Positions 32,630 through 37,610 of a stretch of 37,610 nucleotides of DNA are shown here, in pieces. This stretch comes from an uncultured Faecalibacterium sp. (GTDB lineage Bacteria > Bacillota > Clostridia > Oscillospirales > Ruminococcaceae): contig CALWZL010000017.1 in assembly GCA_944385995.1 (NCBI GenBank), forward strand, positions 1-37,610, given 5' to 3'. The notes below the pieces were generated by a model. It worked only from the letters and a program-made list of their open reading frames with translations, was not told where the DNA came from and did not search any database. The number at the start of each line of letters is the position of its first letter. Within the stretch, counting starts at the first letter, position 1. A program made the translations under genes and the position numbers.

Positions 32630-34879
32630 TCACAACAGGCTGGTCTGCTCGGCGATGTCCTCGCCCCGCAGCAGAGCGCCCATGGCCGGCAGGGTCCGAA
32701 CCCGGTACCGGTGGGGGTCGGCCAGGTCCAGCCCTTCCGCCGGGCGGACCGAGGTGATGGACTGATTCTTTTTCAGGGTCACCACCGCCACGCCCTGGCT
32801 GTCCCGGGTGGCCTTTTCGGCAATCTGGGCCGAACCCACCAGCAGCAGACGCCCGGCACTGGTGCGGATGGCAATTTCGGTCTCCTCCGGCAGGAACAGC
32901 AGGGCGGAAAGGGGTTCCTTGTCGCTGTAGGCCCGCAGCAATTTGCGGCGGTTCTGCTTGGTGGCGTAGGCCGACAGGGGAATCTTGGCGCACTTGCCGC
33001 TGGCAAAGAAGAAGAGCATCCAGCCAGAGTAATCCCCGGTCAGGACCATCGAGAGGATGTTCTCCCCTTCCTCCATCCCCAGCCGGGTGGGCAGATAAAT
33101 GCCCATCTGGCCCACCTTGCCGTCCTCAAACTCGGCCAGACGGGCCTTGTAGACCTGGTGCCGGTCGGTGAAAAAGAGGGCTTCCAGATTGTTCCGGGCC
33201 TCGGCCTGGACGATGATCTCGTCCCCCTCCTTGAGCTTGTGGGCGCCGGCCGTCCGCAGGCTCTGGGGGGTGATCTTCTTCAGATAGCCTTCCCGGGTAA
33301 AGAACACCGTCACCGGATAGTCGGGCACCGTCTCCTCGGCGGTGGCGGTTTCCTCCTCGGGCAGGTCGTAGAGGATTTCGCTGCGGCGGGGCTGGCCGTA
33401 TTTCTTGGACACCGCCGTCAGTTCCTGGATGATGATTTTGCGGATGCGGGCGGGCTTGGCCAGGATATCGTTCAGGTCGTCGATCTCCTTTTTCAACTGG
33501 TCGATCTCCCCGGTCCGCTTGAGGATATATTCCCGGTTCAGGTGGCGGAGCTTGATCTCGGCCACATAGTCGGCCTGCACCTCATCGATGCCGAAACCGA
33601 TCATCAGGTTGGGGACCACCTCGTCCTCCTCCTCGGTCTCCCGGATGATGCGGATGGCCTTGTCGATGTCCAGCAGGATGGCCGCCAGACCTTCCAGCAG
33701 GTGGAGGCGTTTTTCTTTCCCGTGCAAATCGTAGTAGGTGCGGCGGCGGACGCATTCGGTGCGGAAGGCCGTCCACTCCTGCAAAATCTCCCGGACTCCC
33801 ATCACCCGGGGCTGACCCGACACCAGGATATTGAAGTTGCAGCTGAAGCTGTCCTCCAGAGGGGTCAGCTTGAACAGCCGGGTCATCACCTTGCTGGGGT
33901 CGGCGCCCCGCTTGAGGTCCAGGGTCAATTTGAGACCGTTCAGGTCGGTCTCGTCCCGCATGTCGCTGAGTTCCTTCAGCTTGCCGGTCTTGGCCAGCTC
34001 CGAGATTTTGTCCATGATGGCTTCCACCGTGGTGGTGGGCGGGATCTGGGTGATCTCGATCATGTTTTCACCGGGAACGGTCCGCCAGCGGGCCCGGACC
34101 CGGACACTGCCCCGGCCGGTCTCGAAGATGTCCCGCATCTGGGCGGCGTCATAGAGAATCTGGCCGCCTCCCACAAAGTCGGGGGCCGGCATGGTGGTCC
34201 CGATGTCGTGCTGGGGGTCCTTGATGAGGGCGATGGTGGTGGCGCACAGCTCGGACAGGTTGAAGGAGCAGATGTTGCAGGCCATGCCCACCGCGATGCC
34301 CAGGGTGTTGTTGGCCAGAATGGTGGGGAAGGTCACCGGCAGAAGGGTGGGCTCGGTGGTGGTGCCGTCGTAGTTGGGCACAAAGTCCACCGTCTCTTTG
34401 TCGATGTCCCGGAACAGTTCCTCACACACCGGCTCCAGCCGGGCCTCGGTGTAGCGGGCCGCCGCACAGGACATATCCCGGCTGTAGGCCTTGCCGAAGT
34501 TGCCCTTGCTGTCCACAAAGGGAACCAGCAGGCTCTCGTTGCCCCGGCCCATGCGGACCATGGTGTCGTAGATGGCGGCGTCGCCGTGGGGGTTCAGGTG
34601 CATGGTGGCGCCCACAATGTTGGCCGACTTGGTCCGGGCCCCTTTCAGCAGGCCCATCCCGTACATGGTGTAGAGCAGCTTCCGATGGGCCGGCTTGAAG
34701 CCGTCAATCTCGGGCAGGGCGCGGCTGACGATGACGCTCATCGCATAGGGCATATAGTTGGTTTCCAGGGTGCGGGTGATGGGGTCCTCCAAAACGCTGC
34801 CCGCGTTCAGAATCTCCACCCCTTCCCCCAGCTGGGGCCGCACCGGTTTGGGTTGCTTTTTGGTTGCTTTTTTCGCCAT
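32630..34879 (-). CDS. Type IIA topoisomerase subunit A (ParC-like)
   Basis: The DNA-cleaving subunit of a type IIA topoisomerase. The 749-residue protein has the cleavage domain with the catalytic tyrosine in AAARYTEAR (Tyr143) and the NPHGDAAIYDTMVRM segment (96-110) that forms the quinolone site. The C-terminal part has beta-propeller-like strands (about 500-740), and I see no gyrase box (Q-R/K-R-G-G-R/K-G), so topoisomerase IV activity (decatenation) is more likely than supercoiling. The N-terminal 10 residues are Lys-rich. The ribosome site is weak (GGGAG about 15 bases away). It lies 36 bases after the parE-like gene. A symbol is withheld because the pair is divergent. Confidence 0.88.
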   Translation of the reverse strand: MAKKATKKQPKPVRPQLGEGVEILNAGSVLEDPITRTLETNYMPYAMSVIVSRALPEIDGFKPAHRKLLYTMYGMGLLKGARTKSANIVGATMHLNPHGDAAIYDTMVRMGRGNESLLVPFVDSKGNFGKAYSRDMSCAAARYTEARLEPVCEELFRDIDKETVDFVPNYDGTTTEPTLLPVTFPTILANNTLGIAVGMACNICSFNLSELCATTIALIKDPQHDIGTTMPAPDFVGGGQILYDAAQMRDIFETGRGSVRVRARWRTVPGENMIEITQIPPTTTVEAIMDKISELAKTGKLKELSDMRDETDLNGLKLTLDLKRGADPSKVMTRLFKLTPLEDSFSCNFNILVSGQPRVMGVREILQEWTAFRTECVRRRTYYDLHGKEKRLHLLEGLAAILLDIDKAIRIIRETEEEDEVVPNLMIGFGIDEVQADYVAEIKLRHLNREYILKRTGEIDQLKKEIDDLNDILAKPARIRKIIIQELTAVSKKYGQPRRSEILYDLPEEETATAEETVPDYPVTVFFTREGYLKKITPQSLRTAGAHKLKEGDEIIVQAEARNNLEALFFTDRHQVYKARLAEFEDGKVGQMGIYLPTRLGMEEGENILSMVLTGDYSGWMLFFFASGKCAKIPLSAYATKQNRRKLLRAYSDKEPLSALLFLPEETEIAIRTSAGRLLLVGSAQIAEKATRDSQGVAVVTLKKNQSITSVRPAEGLDLADPHRYRVRTLPAMGALLRGEDIAEQTSLL

Positions 34880-34915
34880 AGTTCTATCGTTTCATCTCCC
34901 GGTTTTTCCGGTCTG

Positions 34916-36907
34916 TCAGGACAGATCCAGTTCGTCCAGATATTCCGCCCCGTGGGCGGCAATGTGGTCCTTGCGCCCTGCCAGATTGTCTCCCAACAGC
35001 ACGTCAAATACCCGGGCCGTCTCGGCCGCATCGGTGGGCATCACCTTAATCAGCCGGCGGCTCTCGGGGTTCATGGTGGTCAGCCACATCATCTCGGGGT
35101 CGTTTTCGCCCAGACCTTTGGAGCGCTGAATGGTGTACTTTTTGTTCCCGATCTTCTTGAGGAAGGCCGCCTTCTCCGCCTCGGTGTAGGCAAAGCAGGT
35201 CTGGTCCTTGGTATTGATTTCATACAGCGGCGATTCGGCGATATACACATATCCCTTTTCAATCAGGGTGGGCGTCAGCCGGTAGAGCATGGTCAAAACC
35301 AGGGTCCGAATCTGGTAGCCGTCCACGTCGGCGTCGGTACAGATGACAATTTTGTTGAACCGCAGGTTGTCCAGGCTGAAGGTGGCCAGCTCCTTGTTGT
35401 ACTTGCCTCCCAGCTCGATGCCGCAGCCCATCACCTTGATGAGGTCCACAATGACATCCGACTTGAAAATCCGGGCGTAGTCGGCCTTGAGGCAGTTCAG
35501 AATTTTGCCCCGGATGGGCATGATGGCCTGGAACTCACTGTCCCGGCTGGTCTTGACGGCGCCCATGGCCGAATCGCCCTCCACGATATACAGTTCCCGG
35601 CGGGCGGGGTCCTTGGTGCGGCAGTCCACAAATTTCTGGACCCGGTTGGCCAAGTCGATCTGGGTGGCCAGGGTCTTTTTGATGCTCTGGCGGGTCTTTT
35701 CGGCGTGTTCCCGGCTCTGCTTGTTCACCAGGACCTGCTGACAGATCTTCTGGGCCTCGTCCGGCTTTTCCAGGAAGTAGACTTCCAGATAGTGCTTGAG
35801 GAAGTCGGTCATGGCCTGGGAGATAAACTTGTTGGTGATGGCCTTTTTGGTCTGGTTTTCGTAGCTGGTGCGGGTGGAGAAGCTGGAGGAGACATACACC
35901 AGGCAATCCTGAATGTCCTGAAAGCTGATGCTGCTCTCGCCCTTCTTGTACATCCCCTTTTCTTTCAGATACTTGTTGATCTGGTAGACAAAGGCGGTGC
36001 GGACGGCGTGCTCGGGGCTGCCGCCGTGTTCCAGCCAGGAGGAGTTGTGGTAAAACTCCAGCATCTGGACTTTATTGGAAAAGCAGAAGGCGGCGCTCAT
36101 CCGCACCTTGTAGTCGGGCTGGTCCTCCCGGTCCCGGCCGGTGGCCTCCGACTCGCAGCTGTAGACCGGGGTCAGGGGTTCTTCCCCTGCCACCTCCTGG
36201 ACATAGTCCGAAATGCCGTTCTGATAGCAATAGCTCTCCTGCCAGGCCTTGCCGGTGGCGGGGTCGGGCTCCTTTTCGTCGGTGAAGGTCAGGGTCAGGC
36301 CGGCATTGACCACTGCCTGACGGCGGAGCACATCTTTGAAATAGCTGGCCGGCACGTCGATGTCGGTAAAGACCTCGTCATCCGGTTTCCAGTGGATGAT
36401 GCTGCCGGTCCGGCGGCCCTTGTAGGGCTCCTTTTTCAGGCCGCCCACGTTCTCGCCCCTGGCGAAGTCCAGATGGTAGTGGAAACCGTCCCGATAGATG
36501 TCGGCCGTCATCCAGGCCGAGGCGTACTGGGTGGCGCACAGGCCCAGGCCGTTGAGGCCCAGACTGAACTCGTAGTTGTCCTCCCCTTCGCCGTACTTGC
36601 CGCCGGCGTACATCTCGCAGAACAGCAGCTCCCAGTTGTAGCGGTTCTCGCCGCTGTTCCAGTCCACTGGAATGCCCCGGGCAAAGTCCTCCACCCGGAT
36701 GCTCCCATCTTTGCAGCGGGTGACGTTGATGATCTTGCCGTAGCCGTCCCGGGCCTCGTCGATGGAATTGGAAATGATCTCAAAGATGGAGTGGGCGCAC
36801 CCCTCCACCCCGTCTGAACCAAAGATGACCGCCGGGCGCTTGCGGACCCGGTCGGCCCCCTTTAAGGAAGTAATGCTTTCATTGCCGTATTCCTGTTTTT
36901 TTGCCAT
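34916..36907 (-). CDS. Type IIA topoisomerase subunit B (ParE-like)
   Basis: The ATPase subunit partnering the ParC-like protein. The 663-residue protein has a GHKL ATP-binding domain with NSIDEA (47-52), a modified VRKRPAVIFG in place of the usual VRKRPGMYIG, AGGKYGEGED and GLNGLG in place of GGLHGVG, a transducer domain, and a TOPRIM domain with EGDSAMGA (usually EGDSAGGSA) and TDADVDGYQI. The QRSKGLGE motif of the family is near the end. Differences from standard GyrB/ParE are many, but catalytic residues are kept. GGAGGAACAAC precedes the ATG. The topoisomerase operon is parE-like, parC-like, rlmH. Confidence 0.9.
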   Translation of the reverse strand: MAKKQEYGNESITSLKGADRVRKRPAVIFGSDGVEGCAHSIFEIISNSIDEARDGYGKIINVTRCKDGSIRVEDFARGIPVDWNSGENRYNWELLFCEMYAGGKYGEGEDNYEFSLGLNGLGLCATQYASAWMTADIYRDGFHYHLDFARGENVGGLKKEPYKGRRTGSIIHWKPDDEVFTDIDVPASYFKDVLRRQAVVNAGLTLTFTDEKEPDPATGKAWQESYCYQNGISDYVQEVAGEEPLTPVYSCESEATGRDREDQPDYKVRMSAAFCFSNKVQMLEFYHNSSWLEHGGSPEHAVRTAFVYQINKYLKEKGMYKKGESSISFQDIQDCLVYVSSSFSTRTSYENQTKKAITNKFISQAMTDFLKHYLEVYFLEKPDEAQKICQQVLVNKQSREHAEKTRQSIKKTLATQIDLANRVQKFVDCRTKDPARRELYIVEGDSAMGAVKTSRDSEFQAIMPIRGKILNCLKADYARIFKSDVIVDLIKVMGCGIELGGKYNKELATFSLDNLRFNKIVICTDADVDGYQIRTLVLTMLYRLTPTLIEKGYVYIAESPLYEINTKDQTCFAYTEAEKAAFLKKIGNKKYTIQRSKGLGENDPEMMWLTTMNPESRRLIKVMPTDAAETARVFDVLLGDNLAGRKDHIAAHGAEYLDELDLS

Positions 36908-36951
36908 GTTGTTCCTCCGGCAAATTGCTGATGGATTCTTTTCAAATGTTC

Positions 36952-36981
36952 ATTTAACCATATTCACCGGCCAAAAGTCAA
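36952..36981 (-). promoter_or_regulatory. Promoter of the topoisomerase operon
   Basis: On the minus strand there is a -35 TTGACT (36976-36981) and a -10 TTAAAT (36952-36957) with an 18-base spacer, about 45 bases before the parE-like ATG. Confidence 0.55.
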
Positions 36982-37060
36982 ATATACGCCCCGGCCGCTC
37001 CCAAGAAGCAGCGATGCAGCGTCAGTTTGCAAATTCTTTGAAAAAATTTGCAATTTCCTC

Positions 37061-37088
37061 TTTACAAATCTGGATTTTGCGGTATAAT
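37061..37088 (+). promoter_or_regulatory. Promoter of the tRNA cluster
   Basis: A -35 TTTACA (37061-37066) and a perfect -10 TATAAT (37083-37088) with a 16-base spacer, ending 16 bases before tRNA-Phe. Confidence 0.75.
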
Positions 37089-37104
37089 AATCAACGTCCG
37101 GTGC

Positions 37105-37180
37105 GCCTCTGTAGCTCAGTTGGTAGAGCAGGGGACTGAAAATCCCCGTGTCATTGGTTCGATTCCGATCGGAGGCACCA
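37105..37180 (+). tRNA. tRNA-Phe (GAA)
   Basis: A 76-base cloverleaf. The acceptor arm GCCTCTG pairs with CGGAGGC, followed by A and an encoded CCA. The anticodon loop CTGAAAA carries GAA (37138-37140). The T arm has TTCGATT. It is the first gene of the cluster. Confidence 0.97.
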
Positions 37181-37183
37181 TAT

Positions 37184-37259
37184 GCGGCCGTAGCTCATCT
37201 GGTAGAGCGCCACCTTGCCAAGGTGGAGGTAGCGAGTTCGAGCCTCGTCGGCCGCTCCA
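37184..37259 (+). tRNA. tRNA-Gly (GCC), copy 1
   Basis: A 76-base cloverleaf with acceptor GCGGCCG/CGGCCGC, discriminator T and encoded CCA. The anticodon loop TTGCCAA gives GCC. It is identical, base for base, to the copy at 37434-37509. Confidence 0.97.
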
Positions 37260-37261
37260 TG

Positions 37262-37288
37262 GGAGTGACAAGCATCACTCCTTTTTTT
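37262..37288 (+). terminator. Intrinsic terminator inside the tRNA cluster
   Basis: GGAGTGA (37262-37268) pairs with TCACTCC (37275-37281) around CAAGCA, followed by seven T. It lies between tRNA-Gly and tRNA-Asp, and the Asp gene begins at the very next base. Confidence 0.85.
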
Positions 37289-37365
37289 GGCCCGGTAGCT
37301 CAGTTGGTTAGAGCACCAGCCTGTCACGCTGGGGGTCGTCGGTTCGAGCCCGATCCGGGTCGCCA
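37289..37365 (+). tRNA. tRNA-Asp (GTC)
   Basis: A 77-base cloverleaf with acceptor GGCCCGG/CCGGGTC (one G-T pair), discriminator G and encoded CCA. The anticodon loop CTGTCAC gives GTC (37323-37325). No separate promoter was found; the upstream space is a terminator, so transcription would come through it or from within the Gly gene. Confidence 0.97.
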
Positions 37366-37433
37366 ACAAATCCTACTCCGGTAACACGGAGCGCCCTTCG
37401 CCGGGCGGACGCAGGGACAAATGCGTCAAACAT

Positions 37434-37509
37434 GCGGCCGTAGCTCATCTGGTAGAGCGCCACCTTGCCAAGGTGGAGGTAGCGAGTTCGAGCCTCGTCG
37501 GCCGCTCCA
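37434..37509 (+). tRNA. tRNA-Gly (GCC), copy 2
   Basis: A 76-base tRNA identical to the Gly gene at 37184-37259. The 68-base spacer before it holds two small inverted repeats (CTCCGGT-type and GACGCA/TGCGTC). Confidence 0.97.
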
Positions 37510-37536
37510 GAACGGAGCAGATTTTCTGCTCTCTAT

Positions 37537-37610
37537 GGTGGCGTGGCCAAGTGGTAAGGCAAAGGTCTGCAAAACCTTCATTCACCAGTTCAAATCTGGT
37601 CGCCACCTCC
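37537..37610 (+). tRNA. tRNA-Cys (GCA), 3' end cut by the window
   Basis: The acceptor arm GGTGGCG pairs with CGCCACC, followed by T and CC; the final A of CCA lies beyond the window. The anticodon loop CTGCAAA gives GCA (37569-37571). A GAGCAGA/TCTGCTC hairpin without a T run lies in the spacer before it and may be a processing site. Confidence 0.95.

Noticed and set aside
32084-36817. A 1,577-codon open frame on the plus strand across rlmH and the topoisomerase genes
   Set aside because: Antisense shadow of three clear genes, and it begins inside the glyS terminator.
37184-37509. CRISPR or phage attachment repeats in the tRNA region
   Set aside because: The long repeat is two identical tRNA-Gly genes; no spacer-repeat pattern or integrase is present.

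Overview
The window is a stretch of chromosome from a high-GC anaerobic Firmicute. The first ~58 bases are the reverse complement of a 16S rRNA 5' end whose opening bases fit the Oscillospiraceae/Ruminococcaceae (Faecalibacterium, Gemmiger or Subdoligranulum-like). A NAD-type dihydroorotate dehydrogenase (PyrD + PyrK), the rimP-nusA-ylxR-ylxQ-infB order and a dimeric glycyl-tRNA synthetase agree with this. The genus is an inference; no search was possible.

Layout. 1-2,360: 16S rRNA leaving the left edge behind two consensus promoters, then a DEAD-box helicase and an HU protein (all minus). 2,360-11,400: a pyrimidine biosynthesis block on the minus strand, pyrC-pyrF-pyrK-pyrD, then pyrE-carA-carB behind its own promoter. 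Only pyrB is missing from the de novo route to UMP. The pyrC leader carries a strong promoter, a 29-codon leader ORF and an intrinsic terminator whose 5' arm begins at the leader stop codon, which looks like a ribosome-coupled, UTP-sensing attenuator. 11,650-13,638: cysE (plus) converging on glyA (minus) over a shared terminator. 13,930-16,020: an AT-rich island carrying a type II restriction-modification system (PD-(D/E)XK endonuclease, a DNA methyltransferase and a small HTH regulator). The regulator's promoter sits in a 19-bp-arm inverted repeat that also contains a mirror-image promoter pointing the other way.

16,080-28,980: the conserved translation/RNA operon rimP-nusA-ylxR-ylxQ-infB-rbfA-nrnA-truB-ribF, followed by rpsO and pnp (minus). 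A Tat-signal carboxylesterase on the plus strand sits between ribF and rpsO, where these genes are usually contiguous. 29,142-32,029: an M29 aminopeptidase (minus) divergent from glyS (plus). 32,117-36,907: a divergent type IIA topoisomerase pair (parE-like, parC-like) with rlmH downstream (minus). 37,105-37,610: a plus-strand tRNA cluster Phe-Gly-Asp-Gly-Cys with an intrinsic terminator directly before tRNA-Asp; the Cys gene is cut by the window edge.

Most of the window is core housekeeping. The most original material is regulatory: the pyr leader, the control region of the restriction-modification island, and the structured leaders of rimP, nusA, rpsO and pnp.
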